Shown piece after piece: positions 1 to 7,802 of a stretch of 64,000 bases of DNA (position 1 is its first letter; every line of letters begins with the position of its first letter). The stretch is from contig JAEWHP010000009.1 of the NCBI GenBank assembly GCA_023387735.1, positions 43,108 through 107,107 of the forward strand, in the 5' to 3' direction. The stretch comes from Pseudomonadota bacterium. Lineage in GTDB: Bacteria; Pseudomonadota; Alphaproteobacteria; Rhizobiales; Xanthobacteraceae. The notes under the pieces are model-generated. The model made no database searches. It saw only the letters and a list, made by a program, of their open reading frames with translations, and was not told where the DNA came from. Position numbers and translations under genes: made by a program.

Positions 1-1305
1 CAGCTCTACCAGTTCAACCTGCTGCCGGAGCAGGGGCACAAGCGGCCGGCTTTCATCAACCTGCAGCAATTCTACGCCGAGGCGTATCTGGTCGACCGCG
101 TCGAGGAATTGCCGGCCATCGACCTGCGCTGGCGCAACAAGGTCGCCGCGCTCGAGCCGCGCAACGACCATGTGCTGCTGACGATCGAGACGCCCGACGG
201 TCCGTATCGCATCAGCGCCCGCTTCGTGATCGCCTGCGACGGCGCCAAATCCTCGCTCCGCCGGCTGGTCGGCGCGGAATTCGCAGGCCAGGTGTTCGAG
301 GATCAGTTCCTGATCGCCGACGTCAGGATGACGGCGGCGTTTCCGACCGAGCGCTGGTTCTGGTTCGATCCGCCGTTCCATGCCGGCCGCTCGGCGCTGC
401 TGCACAAGCAGCCGGATGACATCTGGCGCATCGACCTGCAACTCAACCGCTTTGCCGATCCCAATGTCGAAAAGCTGCCGGAGAACGTGCGGCCGCGCAT
501 CGCCCGCATGCTCGGGCACGACAAGTTCGATTTCGAATGGATCTCGCTGTACAAATTCCAGTGCCGGCGGATGAACAAGTTCATCCACGGCCGCGTGATC
601 TTCGCTGGCGATGCCGCGCACCAGGTCTCGCCGTTCGGCGCCCGCGGCGCCAATTCCGGGCTGGAGGATGCCGAGAACCTGGCATGGAAGCTCGATCGCG
701 TGCTGCGCGGAACGTCGCCCGAGGCGCTGCTCGAGAGCTACCATATCGAGCGCAGCGCGGCCGCCGACGAGAACATCCGCGAATCCACCCGTTCGACCGA
801 TTTCATGGCGCCGAACTCCCACCAGGAGGCGCGGCTGCGCAAGGCGGTGCTGTCGCTCGCGAGGGAGACCGAGTTCGGCAAGCGCATGGTCAATGGCGGG
901 CGGCTCTCGACGCCGTCGGTCTACGCGACGCCGCTCTCGACCGCCGACAGTGATAGCTGGCGCGGCGGCCCGCAGCCCGGTGCCTCGATGGCGGACGCGC
1001 CGGTTGTCGGCGCACGCGGCGAACAAATCTTTCTCACCGATGCTTTCGTCAAGGCCGGCATGGGGTTTACCTTGCTGGAATTCGGCAATGGCGTCGCGCC
1101 GGAACTGCCCGACGGCGTGGCCGCGATCCGGATCGGCGGCAAGGGTGGCCTCGTCGATTCTGCCGGCCTCGCCGCCGCGCGTTACGATGCCGAACCCGGC
1201 GCCGCGTATCTGTTGCGGCCGGATGGCTACGTCGCGGCGCGGTTTCGGCATCCGACCCGGCCCGCGCTCGACGCCGCGCTGGCGCGGGCCGCAGGCATCA
1301 ACTGA
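1..1305 (+). CDS. FAD-dependent aromatic monooxygenase, 5' end outside window
   Basis: The reading frame is open from the first base, so the N-terminal Rossmann GxGxxG region lies upstream of the window. The visible 434 residues carry the DG motif (CDGAKSSLRR) and the GD motif (FAGDAAHQVSPFGARG) that bind FAD in class A flavoprotein hydroxylases of the PHBH / MhpA type, followed by a thioredoxin-like C-terminal segment typical of phenol and 3-(3-hydroxyphenyl)propionate hydroxylases. The family uses NAD(P)H and O2 to hydroxylate a phenolic ring. It leads a same-strand run with DUF2783, an MBL protein, hmgA and fahA, so the substrate is probably an aromatic acid feeding homogentisate; this is inferred from context. 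The exact substrate cannot be read from sequence. Confidence 0.85.
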   Translation, partial: QLYQFNLLPEQGHKRPAFINLQQFYAEAYLVDRVEELPAIDLRWRNKVAALEPRNDHVLLTIETPDGPYRISARFVIACDGAKSSLRRLVGAEFAGQVFEDQFLIADVRMTAAFPTERWFWFDPPFHAGRSALLHKQPDDIWRIDLQLNRFADPNVEKLPENVRPRIARMLGHDKFDFEWISLYKFQCRRMNKFIHGRVIFAGDAAHQVSPFGARGANSGLEDAENLAWKLDRVLRGTSPEALLESYHIERSAAADENIRESTRSTDFMAPNSHQEARLRKAVLSLARETEFGKRMVNGGRLSTPSVYATPLSTADSDSWRGGPQPGASMADAPVVGARGEQIFLTDAFVKAGMGFTLLEFGNGVAPELPDGVAAIRIGGKGGLVDSAGLAAARYDAEPGAAYLLRPDGYVAARFRHPTRPALDAALARAAGIN

Positions 1306-1314
1306 GGTTTCATC

Positions 1315-1539
1315 ATGGCGCTATCGACCGCTTCGAACTTTGCAAAGCCCGACGACGCGTTCCGCGCCATCGTCGAGGCGCATCGCGGCCTGAGCGACGA
1401 ACAGAGCGCCGACCTCGACGCGGCGCTGGTTCTGGTTCTCGCCAATCACATCGGCGATATCGCCGTGCTCAACGAGGCCATCGCGCTCGCCAAGCGGCGG
1501 ATGCTCGATGCCAGCCAGCAGCAACAGCAGCAGCAATAG
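1315..1539 (+). CDS. DUF2783 domain-containing small protein with poly-Gln tail
   Basis: A 74-residue acidic, helical protein that starts nine bases after the monooxygenase stop. Its body (FAKPDDAFRAIVEAHRGLS, then a LANHIGDIAVL segment) matches my recollection of DUF2783, a family of unknown function usually found beside this type of FAD monooxygenase in rhizobia. The last seven residues are all glutamine, coded by a CAG/CAA run. The tail lies outside the domain and could vary in length by slippage. It is very probably co-transcribed with its neighbours. No enzymatic motif is visible. Confidence 0.75.
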   Translation: MALSTASNFAKPDDAFRAIVEAHRGLSDEQSADLDAALVLVLANHIGDIAVLNEAIALAKRRMLDASQQQQQQQ

Positions 1540-1573
1540 ATCAACATCCCGAACCAAGTCAGGAATCGAATTG

Positions 1574-2530
1574 ATGGCCAAGGGTTTCGCGTCCACCACC
1601 GACATGGCGGAGAAGAAGATCACTTTCTCCGAAATAGGCACTGATCTTTACGCCTTCACCGCCGAGGGCGATCCGAACTCCGCGATCATCGTGGGCGACG
1701 ACGGCTGCCTCGTCTTCGATGCGCAGTCGACGCCGGCGATGGCCAATAAAGTGATCGAGCGCGTTCGCACCGTCACCGACAAGCCTATCAAATACGTCGT
1801 GCTGTCGCACTACCACGCGGTGCGCGTGCTCGGCGCTTCCGCCTACAAGGCGCAGGGCATCGTCGCCTCGGCGGAGACCTATCGCCTGATCGAGGAGCGC
1901 GGCCAGCAGGACTGGGATTCCGAATACGGCCGCTTTCCCCGGCTGTTCCAGGACGCCCAGAGCATTCCCGGCCTGACCTGGCCGACGCTGACCTTCGAGG
2001 GCGAGATGTCGATCTATCTCGGCAAGCGCGAGGTGCGGCTGATGCAGCTCGGTGCGGGTCATACGTCGGGCGATATCGTCGCCTGGGTGCCGGATGCCGA
2101 AGTGATGTTCTCGGGTGACCTCATCGAATATCACTCCGCCTGCTATTGCGGCGACGCGCACTTACGCGAATGGCCATCCACGCTGAACGAAATCCGCGCC
2201 TTCAATCCCAAGGCGATCGCGCCGGGCCGCGGCGACGCGCTGAAGGGGCTTTCGACCGGGCGCGACGCGATCGCGATGACGCGCGATTTCGTCACCACGC
2301 TCTATGGCGCGGCGGAAACCTCCGTCGCCAGGGGCCGCAACCTGAAGGAATCGATGGCGGCGACGCGCGAGGTGATGGATCCGAAATTCTCCAGCTTCGC
2401 GATCTACGAGCACTGCCTGCCGTTCAACGTTTCGCGCGCCTTCGACGAGGCGTCGGGGATCGACGATCCCGTAATCTGGACCGACAAGCGCGACCAGGAA
2501 ATGTGGGCCGCCCTGCAAGGAGGAGGATGA
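1574..2530 (+). CDS. MBL-fold metallo-hydrolase-like protein of the homogentisate cluster
   Basis: A 318-residue metallo-beta-lactamase-fold protein. The ATG at 1574 is preferred over upstream in-frame starts because it follows a purine-rich AGGAA and begins the folded region. The signature loop is SHYHAVRVLG: the two histidines of HxHxDH are at residues 79 and 81, but the Asp-His pair is replaced by Val-Arg. GAGHTSGD (third ligand region) and FSGDLIEYHSA (bridging Asp region) are recognisable. It may therefore bind one metal rather than two. The stop codon overlaps or abuts the hmgA start, which indicates translational coupling. Its role in aromatic degradation is unknown; hydrolysis of a thioester or lactone intermediate is only a guess. 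Confidence 0.8.
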   Translation: MAKGFASTTDMAEKKITFSEIGTDLYAFTAEGDPNSAIIVGDDGCLVFDAQSTPAMANKVIERVRTVTDKPIKYVVLSHYHAVRVLGASAYKAQGIVASAETYRLIEERGQQDWDSEYGRFPRLFQDAQSIPGLTWPTLTFEGEMSIYLGKREVRLMQLGAGHTSGDIVAWVPDAEVMFSGDLIEYHSACYCGDAHLREWPSTLNEIRAFNPKAIAPGRGDALKGLSTGRDAIAMTRDFVTTLYGAAETSVARGRNLKESMAATREVMDPKFSSFAIYEHCLPFNVSRAFDEASGIDDPVIWTDKRDQEMWAALQGGG

Positions 2531-2532
2531 GC

Positions 2533-3879
2533 ATGAATATCAACACCTCGCCTGATGCGATCGTTCGAAGCTCCGCGCAATTGACGCCGGGCTACATGTC
2601 CGGCTTCGGTAACAGTTTTGAGACCGAGGCCTTGCCCGGCGCGTTGCCGATGGGCCGCAACTCGCCGCAGCGCTGCGCCTACGGGCTCTATGCCGAGCAA
2701 CTCTCCGGCTCGCCCTTCACCGCGCCGCGCGGCAGCAATGAACGGTCGTGGCTTTATCGCATCCGCCCATCGGTGAAGCATTCGGGCCGCTTTGCCAGGG
2801 CCGATGCCGGGCTGTGGCGCACCGCGCCGTGCCACGAATACGATCTGCCGATCGCGCAGTTGCGCTGGGATCCGGCGCCGATCCCGAAGCAGGACATGAC
2901 CTTCCTGCAGGGCGTGCAGACCATGACCACGGCGGGCGACGCCAACACCCAGGCCGGCATGGCGGCCCACGTCTATCTCATCACCAGATCGATGGTCGAT
3001 CAGCACTTCTACAATGCCGACGGCGAGATGATGTTCGTGGCCCAGCAGGGCAATCTGCGTCTGGTCACCGAATTCGGCCGCATCGACATCGAACCCGGCG
3101 AAATCGCCGTGATCCCGCGCGGCGTGAAATTCCGCGCCGAGATTCCTGATGGCCCCGCGCGCGGCTATCTCTGCGAGAATTATGGCGGCGCCTTCACGCT
3201 GCCGGAGCGCGGGCCGATCGGCGCCAACTGCCTCGCCAATTCGCGCGACTTCCTGACGCCGGTTGCCTACTATGAGGACAAGGACACGCCGACCGAACTC
3301 TACGTGAAATGGGGCGGCTCGCTGTTCAAGACGACGCTGCCGCATTCGCCGATCGACGTGGTGGCGTGGCACGGCAATTACGCGCCCTATAAATACGATC
3401 TGCGCACCTTCTCGCCGATCGGCGCCATCGGCTTCGACCACCCCGATCCCTCGATTTTCACGGTGCTGACCGCGCCGTCGGAAACCCCCGGCACCGCCAA
3501 CATCGACTTCGTGATCTTCCCGGAACGCTGGATGGTGGCGGAAAACACCTTCCGTCCGCCCTGGTATCACATGAACATCATGAGCGAGTTCATGGGGCTG
3601 ATCTACGGCGTCTACGACGCCAAGCCGCAAGGCTTCGTCCCCGGCGGCATCTCGCTGCACAACATGATGCTGCCCCACGGCCCCGACCGCGAAGCCTTCG
3701 ATCACGCCAGCAATGGCGAGCTGAAGCCGGTGAAGCTGACCGGGACTATGGCGTTCATGTTCGAGACGCGATACCCGCAGCGGGTCACTGCACACGCCGC
3801 GAAATCGACGACACTGCAGGAAGACTACGCCGATTGCTGGAAGGGCCTCGAGAAGCGTTTCGATCCGAACAAGCCGTAA
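2533..3879 (+). CDS. hmgA: Homogentisate 1,2-dioxygenase
   Basis: A 448-residue protein that opens the homogentisate ring to maleylacetoacetate using Fe(II) and O2. The N-terminus contains the family hallmark LTPGYMSGFGNSFETEALPGALP. The iron ligands fall in WYHMNIMSEFMG (His and Glu six residues apart) and in the later HNMMLPHGPD histidine. The length is normal for the family. Two ATGs are possible, at 2527 and 2533. The perfect AGGAGG at 2521-2526 gives correct spacing only for 2533. The upstream open frame belongs to the MBL gene in another register and is not coding. It lies in an operon with the MBL gene; fahA follows after a palindromic repeat. Confidence 0.97.
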   Translation: MNINTSPDAIVRSSAQLTPGYMSGFGNSFETEALPGALPMGRNSPQRCAYGLYAEQLSGSPFTAPRGSNERSWLYRIRPSVKHSGRFARADAGLWRTAPCHEYDLPIAQLRWDPAPIPKQDMTFLQGVQTMTTAGDANTQAGMAAHVYLITRSMVDQHFYNADGEMMFVAQQGNLRLVTEFGRIDIEPGEIAVIPRGVKFRAEIPDGPARGYLCENYGGAFTLPERGPIGANCLANSRDFLTPVAYYEDKDTPTELYVKWGGSLFKTTLPHSPIDVVAWHGNYAPYKYDLRTFSPIGAIGFDHPDPSIFTVLTAPSETPGTANIDFVIFPERWMVAENTFRPPWYHMNIMSEFMGLIYGVYDAKPQGFVPGGISLHNMMLPHGPDREAFDHASNGELKPVKLTGTMAFMFETRYPQRVTAHAAKSTTLQEDYADCWKGLEKRFDPNKP

Positions 3880-3886
3880 CGATTTT

Positions 3887-4032
3887 CCCCTCTCCCCTTG
3901 TGGGAGAGGGTGGATCAATCGCGCATCGCGCGATTGAGACGGGTGAGGGGTCTGTCTCCGCGGAAAGAACCCCTCATCCGACGCAATCGCCCTCCGGCCG
4001 ATTCCGCCACCTTCTCCCACAAGGGGAGAAGG
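3887..4032. repeat. Palindromic intergenic repeat between hmgA and fahA
   Basis: Two arms of about 26 bases (3887-3912 and 4007-4032) contain CTCCCCTTGTGGGAGA and its near-exact reverse complement, so the transcript could form a long hairpin. The arms border a 90-base centre with further short inverted repeats. The element resembles the RIME/BIME-type repeats of rhizobia. It lies within a probable operon and may affect the hmgA to fahA mRNA ratio. Confidence 0.8.
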
Positions 4033-4046
4033 AAGAAAGGACGAGC

Positions 4047-5318
4047 ATGCCCCATCCCAACGACCCCAAACTCCGCTCCTTCATCCCCGTCGCCGCCACG
4101 TCCGACTTCCCGATCCAGAACCTCCCCTACGGCGTCTTCTCCACCAAGGACGGCCTCGCCCCGCGCGTCGGCGTCGCCATCGGCGACTACGTGCTCGATC
4201 TCTGGACGCTGGCGCAGGATTGCCGGTTCGACGTCGTCGAGCCCGCGGTGTTCGCAGCCCCCCAACTTAATCCATTCATGGCGCTGGGGCCGAAGGCGTG
4301 GTCGGACACGCGCGCCCGCACCAGCGAGCTTCTGCGGCACGACCATCCGGAACTGCGCGACAATGAGGAGTTGCGCAAGCGCGCGCTGGTGCCGATGGCG
4401 GACGTGAAGCTGCACATGCCGTTCGCGGTCGCCGGCTACACCGATTTCTATTCCTCGAAGGAGCACGCCACCAATGTCGGCGTGATGTTCCGCGGCAAGG
4501 ACAATGCCCTGCAGCCGAACTGGCTGCACATGCCGATCGGCTACAACGGCCGCGCTTCCACCGTCGTCGTCAGCGGCACCAAGGTCAGGCGCCCGCGCGG
4601 GCAGTTGAAGCCGCCGACTGCCGATGTGCCGAGTTTCGGGCCGTGCAAGCGGCTCGATTTCGAACTCGAAATGGGCGTGGTGGTCGGCCAGCCCTCCGCG
4701 ATGGGCGAAATGCTCACCGAGAAGCAGGCGGAAGAAATGATCTTCGGCTTCGTCATTCTCAACGACTGGAGCGCGCGCGATATCCAGCAGTGGGAGTATG
4801 TTCCGCTCGGCCCGTTCCAGGCCAAGGCGTTTGGCACGTCAATCAGCCCGTGGGTGGTGACGCGCGAGGCGCTGGAGCCGTTTCGTTTGCACGGTCCCGC
4901 GCAGGAGCCGAAGCCGCTGCCCTATCTGCAGCAGGCGGAGCCGAACAACTACGACATGCAGCTCGAGGTCGGCCTGCGCGCGGAGCAGATGAACGAAGCC
5001 GCAACCATCTGCCGCACCAATTTCAAGTACATGTACTGGTCGTCGGTGCAGCAGCTCGTCCACCACGCCTCATCCGGCTGCGCCATGAACGTCGGCGATC
5101 TCCTCGGGAGCGGCACCATCTCGGGACCCGAGAAAGACCAGCGCGGCAGCCTGCTGGAGATCAGCTGGAACGGCACCGAGCCAGCTGAACTGCCCGGCGG
5201 CGTCAAGCGCTCGTTCCTGGAGGACGGCGATTCTCTCGTCATGCGCGGCTGGTGCCAAGGCGACGGCTACCGCGTCGGGTTCGGCGAGGTGGAGGGGACG
5301 ATTCTGGCGGCGGGGTGA
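4047..5318 (+). CDS. fahA: Fumarylacetoacetase
   Basis: A 423-residue protein that hydrolyses fumarylacetoacetate to fumarate and acetoacetate, the last step of tyrosine degradation. It shows the FAH N-terminal SH3-like region (PYGVFSTKDGLAPRVGVAIG) and the C-terminal catalytic domain. The metal and catalytic residues are in DFELEMGVVVG and NDWSARDIQQWEYVPLGPF, and the loop KAFGTSISPWVV follows. The length matches bacterial FahA. The ATG at 4047 follows a GAAGGAAGAAAGGA purine stretch at the edge of the palindromic repeat. An in-frame extension upstream runs through that repeat and was rejected. Confidence 0.97.
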   Translation: MPHPNDPKLRSFIPVAATSDFPIQNLPYGVFSTKDGLAPRVGVAIGDYVLDLWTLAQDCRFDVVEPAVFAAPQLNPFMALGPKAWSDTRARTSELLRHDHPELRDNEELRKRALVPMADVKLHMPFAVAGYTDFYSSKEHATNVGVMFRGKDNALQPNWLHMPIGYNGRASTVVVSGTKVRRPRGQLKPPTADVPSFGPCKRLDFELEMGVVVGQPSAMGEMLTEKQAEEMIFGFVILNDWSARDIQQWEYVPLGPFQAKAFGTSISPWVVTREALEPFRLHGPAQEPKPLPYLQQAEPNNYDMQLEVGLRAEQMNEAATICRTNFKYMYWSSVQQLVHHASSGCAMNVGDLLGSGTISGPEKDQRGSLLEISWNGTEPAELPGGVKRSFLEDGDSLVMRGWCQGDGYRVGFGEVEGTILAAG

Positions 5319-5325
5319 ATTGGTC

Positions 5326-5430
5326 CGTCATTCCGGGGCGATGTGAAACATCGAACTACGGGTCGCCCTTGCGCCCCTGAGAATCTCGAGATTCCGGGTC
5401 TGGTCCTTCGGACCATCCTGGAATGACGAT
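5326..5430. repeat. Palindromic repeat, GTCATTCCGGGGCG family, copy 1
   Basis: Starts CGTCATTCCGGGG and ends CTGGAATGACG, with an inner GGTCCTTCGGACC hairpin. Two more copies of the same family are at 7710-7790 and 9910-10010. The copies sit at 3' gene ends and may act as transcription or mRNA end structures. Confidence 0.8.
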
Positions 5431-5439
5431 GCGGATGGG

Positions 5440-5751
5440 TCACCGCTCCTGCGCGGGAATACCCCTCAACCGCGCGCAATGCGCGGCGACATCCTCGACG
5501 CTGTATTTCAAATGCACCCGCTTGTCCGACGGCAATTGCTTCGTCACGCACACGCCGGGCCGCCGCTCGGTGGCGGGCCGGATCGGTCGCCGCTCAAACC
5601 CACCGCCGCAGTTCGGGCAGACATTGTGCAGCTTGTTCTCGACGCAGTCCGCGCAGAACGTGCACTCATAGGAACAGATCCGCGCGTCCACCGCGTTCGG
5701 CGGCAGGTCCTTGTCGCAATATTCGCAGTTGGGCCGGAGTTGCAGCGCCAT
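5440..5751 (-). CDS. DUF1272 zinc-ribbon protein
   Basis: A 103-residue protein with four cysteine pairs: CEYC near residue 9, CSYEC, CADC and CPNC by residue 50. This is the layout of a two-site zinc finger and matches DUF1272 (MALQLRPNCEYCDKDLPP), a family of small bacterial proteins of unknown function. The C-terminal 50 residues are basic and probably unstructured. It is convergent with fahA and separated from it by a palindromic repeat, so it is not part of that operon. Confidence 0.85.
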   Translation of the reverse strand: MALQLRPNCEYCDKDLPPNAVDARICSYECTFCADCVENKLHNVCPNCGGGFERRPIRPATERRPGVCVTKQLPSDKRVHLKYSVEDVAAHCARLRGIPAQER

Positions 5752-5849
5752 GGTGGTCTCTCGTGATGCGATTCCTCGCGATCATCGCAAATCGGCCGGG
5801 AAATGCGAATGACAAACTTCCCTCGAATTGCGCCACGCGGCGGGGCTTT

Positions 5850-5970
5850 CATCCTTCGAGACGCCGCTTCGCGGCTCCTCAGGATGAGGTCTGAGGTCTC
5901 ACGTGGGTACCCCACCAGGTCTGAGACCTCATGGTGAGGGGCGCGGCACTGCCGCGCGTCTCGAACCATG
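5850..5970. repeat. Palindromic repeat downstream of the Lrp-type gene
   Basis: The outer arms are CTTCGAGACGCC and the matching GCGCGTCTCGAA. Inside lies the near-perfect palindrome TGAGGTCTCACGTGGG / CCCACCAGGTCTGAGACCTCA. It is at the 3' side of both flanking minus-strand genes and could end transcription of the regulator. It differs from the GTCATTCC family. Confidence 0.7.
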
Positions 5971-5983
5971 TTGCCCGGATAGC

Positions 5984-6454
5984 TCAGCGCATATTCAGCG
6001 GCAGCTTCGCGCTCTCCTTCAGCCGGTCCAGCACGATCGACGAGCGTACATGCGCGACGCTCTGGTGCGGCATCAGTACGTCGTTGACGAGGCCGGAGAG
6101 GTCCTTGAGGTCGCGCAGCACGACCTTCAGCACATAATCGGCGTCGCCGGTCAGCGAATACGCCTCCTGGATGTCGTCGACACGGTTGACCAGCGCGCGG
6201 AATTTCTTGGCGTTGTCGGGCGAATGCGTCGCCAGCGTGATGTGGATGAACGCGATCAGGTTGAAGCCGAGCGCTTCGCCTGACAGGTCGGCGTGATAGC
6301 CCGCGATTACCTTTTCCTGTTCCAGCCGCATTCGCCGCCGCGAGCATTGCGAGGCCGACAGCCCGACGAGATCGGCGAGTTGCTGATTGGTCAGCCGGCC
6401 GTCGTCCTGCAGCGCGGCCAGCATCTTGAGGTCGAAGGCGTCCATCTGAGTCAT
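5984..6454 (-). CDS. Lrp/AsnC family transcriptional regulator, probable hpd regulator
   Basis: A 156-residue protein with an N-terminal winged helix-turn-helix (MDAFDLKMLAALQDDGRLTN, then LADLVGLSASQCSRRRMRLE) and a C-terminal RAM ligand-binding domain (DADYVLKVVLRDLKDLSGLV). The start at MTQMDAF is preferred because family members begin a few residues before the DxxDxKIL segment; an ATG 24 bases upstream is the alternative. It is divergent from hpd with 122 bases between starts. Lrp-type proteins often control the divergent gene and respond to an amino acid, so regulation of tyrosine degradation is the likely role. Confidence 0.9.
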   Translation of the reverse strand: MTQMDAFDLKMLAALQDDGRLTNQQLADLVGLSASQCSRRRMRLEQEKVIAGYHADLSGEALGFNLIAFIHITLATHSPDNAKKFRALVNRVDDIQEAYSLTGDADYVLKVVLRDLKDLSGLVNDVLMPHQSVAHVRSSIVLDRLKESAKLPLNMR

Positions 6455-6470
6455 GCGCAAGAAGCCAATT

Positions 6471-6491
6471 TGATGCACGAAATGTGCGTCA
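6471..6491. promoter_or_regulatory. Inverted repeat in the lrp-hpd intergenic region
   Basis: TGATGCACGAAATGTGCGTCA is an imperfect palindrome built on GCAC-GAAAT-GTGC. Its size and place just upstream of the regulator's start fit an Lrp-type operator used for autoregulation and control of hpd. This is a prediction from symmetry alone. Confidence 0.45.
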
Positions 6492-6545
6492 TCTTAGCGG
6501 ACGGCGGGGCCGTTTGCACGCACCTTGCGCCGGATTCGACCGATA

Positions 6546-6559
6546 TTGATCCAGATCAA
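6546..6559. promoter_or_regulatory. FNR/FixK-type box upstream of hpd
   Basis: TTGATCCAGATCAA is a perfect match to the TTGAT-N4-ATCAA site bound by FNR/FixK regulators. It ends 17 bases before the hpd ATG, closer than the usual activator position near -40, so it could repress hpd or serve a promoter reading the other way. Confidence 0.55.
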
Positions 6560-6576
6560 ATCTCGGGAGATTCGTC

Positions 6577-7695
6577 ATGGGTCCATTTCCGCACGACGCA
6601 CCGGCCGCGACCATCAGCGCCGACAATCCGATGGGTACCGACGGTTTCGAGTTCGTCGAATATGCTCATCCGAAGCCGGAAGAACTGCACGCGCTGTTCA
6701 AGCTGATGGGCTACGCGCCTGTTGCGCGTCACAGGACCAGGAAGATCACCGTCTACCGCCAGGGCGATATCAACTATCTCGTCAACGAGGAGCCGGGCAC
6801 CCATGGCCATGGCTTCGTCGCCGCACATGGGCCGTGCGCGCCGTCGATGGCGTTCCGCGTTGTCGACGCGAAAAAGGCCTATGAGCGTGCGCTATCGCTG
6901 GGCGCGGAGCCGGCCGATGTGACCTCCGCGCAGAAGACACTCGACGTCCCCGCCATCAAGGGCATTGGCGGCAGTCTTCTCTATTTTGTCGATCGTTACG
7001 GTGCCAAGGGCTCGGCCTATGACGCCGAATTCGAATGGCTCGGCGCAGTCGATCCGCGGCCGGCGGGTGCGGGGCTTTATTATATCGATCACCTCACCCA
7101 CAACGTCCATCGCGGCCGCATGGATGTGTGGACCGGCTTCTACGAAAGACTGTTCAACTTCCGCCAGATCCGTTTCTTCGACATCGAGGGCCGCGCGTCC
7201 GGCCTGTTCTCGCGCGCGCTGACCAGCCCGGACGGCAAGATCCGGATTCCGATCAACGAGGATGCTGGCGATTCCGGGCAGATCGAGGAATATCTCAACA
7301 TTTATCGCGGCGAGGGCATCCAGCATATCGCCTGCGGCGCGCGCGATATCTACCGCACCGTCGAGACGCTGCGCGAGGCCGGATTGCCATTCATGCCGTC
7401 GCCGCCGGATACGTACTTTGAGAAGATCGACGCGCGCCTGCCGCGCCACGGCGAGGACGTCGCCCGTCTGCAGGGCAACGGCATTCTCATCGACGGCGAG
7501 GGTGTCGTCGACGGCGGCCAGACCAAAGTGTTGCTGCAGATATTTTCGGCCAACGCGATCGGGCCGATCTTCTTCGAGTTCATCCAGCGCAAGGGCGATG
7601 ATGGATTCGGCGAAGGCAATTTCAAGGCGTTGTTCGAATCGATCGAGGAGGATCAGATTCGAAGAGGCGTGCTGAAGGTGGATAACGCGGCGTAG
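6577..7695 (+). CDS. hpd: 4-hydroxyphenylpyruvate dioxygenase
   Basis: A 372-residue Fe(II) enzyme that turns 4-hydroxyphenylpyruvate into homogentisate, the substrate of HmgA. It has two vicinal-oxygen-chelate domains. The three iron ligands are readable: His172 in IDHLTHNV, His250 in GIQHIACGA and Glu334 in IFFEFIQRKG. The C-terminal gating helix region (DDGFGEGNFKALFESIEEDQ) is complete. A GGGAGA lies at suitable distance before the ATG. It is divergent from an Lrp-type regulator and has a FixK-like box just upstream, suggesting amino-acid and oxygen control. Confidence 0.97.
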   Translation: MGPFPHDAPAATISADNPMGTDGFEFVEYAHPKPEELHALFKLMGYAPVARHRTRKITVYRQGDINYLVNEEPGTHGHGFVAAHGPCAPSMAFRVVDAKKAYERALSLGAEPADVTSAQKTLDVPAIKGIGGSLLYFVDRYGAKGSAYDAEFEWLGAVDPRPAGAGLYYIDHLTHNVHRGRMDVWTGFYERLFNFRQIRFFDIEGRASGLFSRALTSPDGKIRIPINEDAGDSGQIEEYLNIYRGEGIQHIACGARDIYRTVETLREAGLPFMPSPPDTYFEKIDARLPRHGEDVARLQGNGILIDGEGVVDGGQTKVLLQIFSANAIGPIFFEFIQRKGDDGFGEGNFKALFESIEEDQIRRGVLKVDNAA

Positions 7696-7709
7696 CCACA
7701 ACTCTCGCT

Positions 7710-7790
7710 GTCATTCCGGGGCGACGCGAAGCGTCGAACCCGGAATCTCGAGATTCCGGGTCTGGTCCTTCGGACCATCCCGGAATGACG
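7710..7790. repeat. Palindromic repeat, GTCATTCCGGGGCG family, copy 2
   Basis: Runs from GTCATTCCGGGGCGACGCGA to CATCCCGGAATGACG and has the same inner GGTCCTTCGGACC hairpin as copy 1. It lies between the convergent hpd and CoA-transferase genes and could serve as a shared transcript end. Confidence 0.8.
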
Positions 7791-7802
7791 CTGGGAGCTA
7801 CC

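Noticed and set aside
2404..4020. A 538-codon minus-strand frame across hmgA
   Set aside because: Antisense to hmgA, low-complexity Arg/Gly/His sequence with no motif.
5984..6454. acdR-type identity for the first Lrp gene
   Set aside because: Its neighbour is hpd, not acdS; the acdS-linked regulator is the one at 56508-56972.
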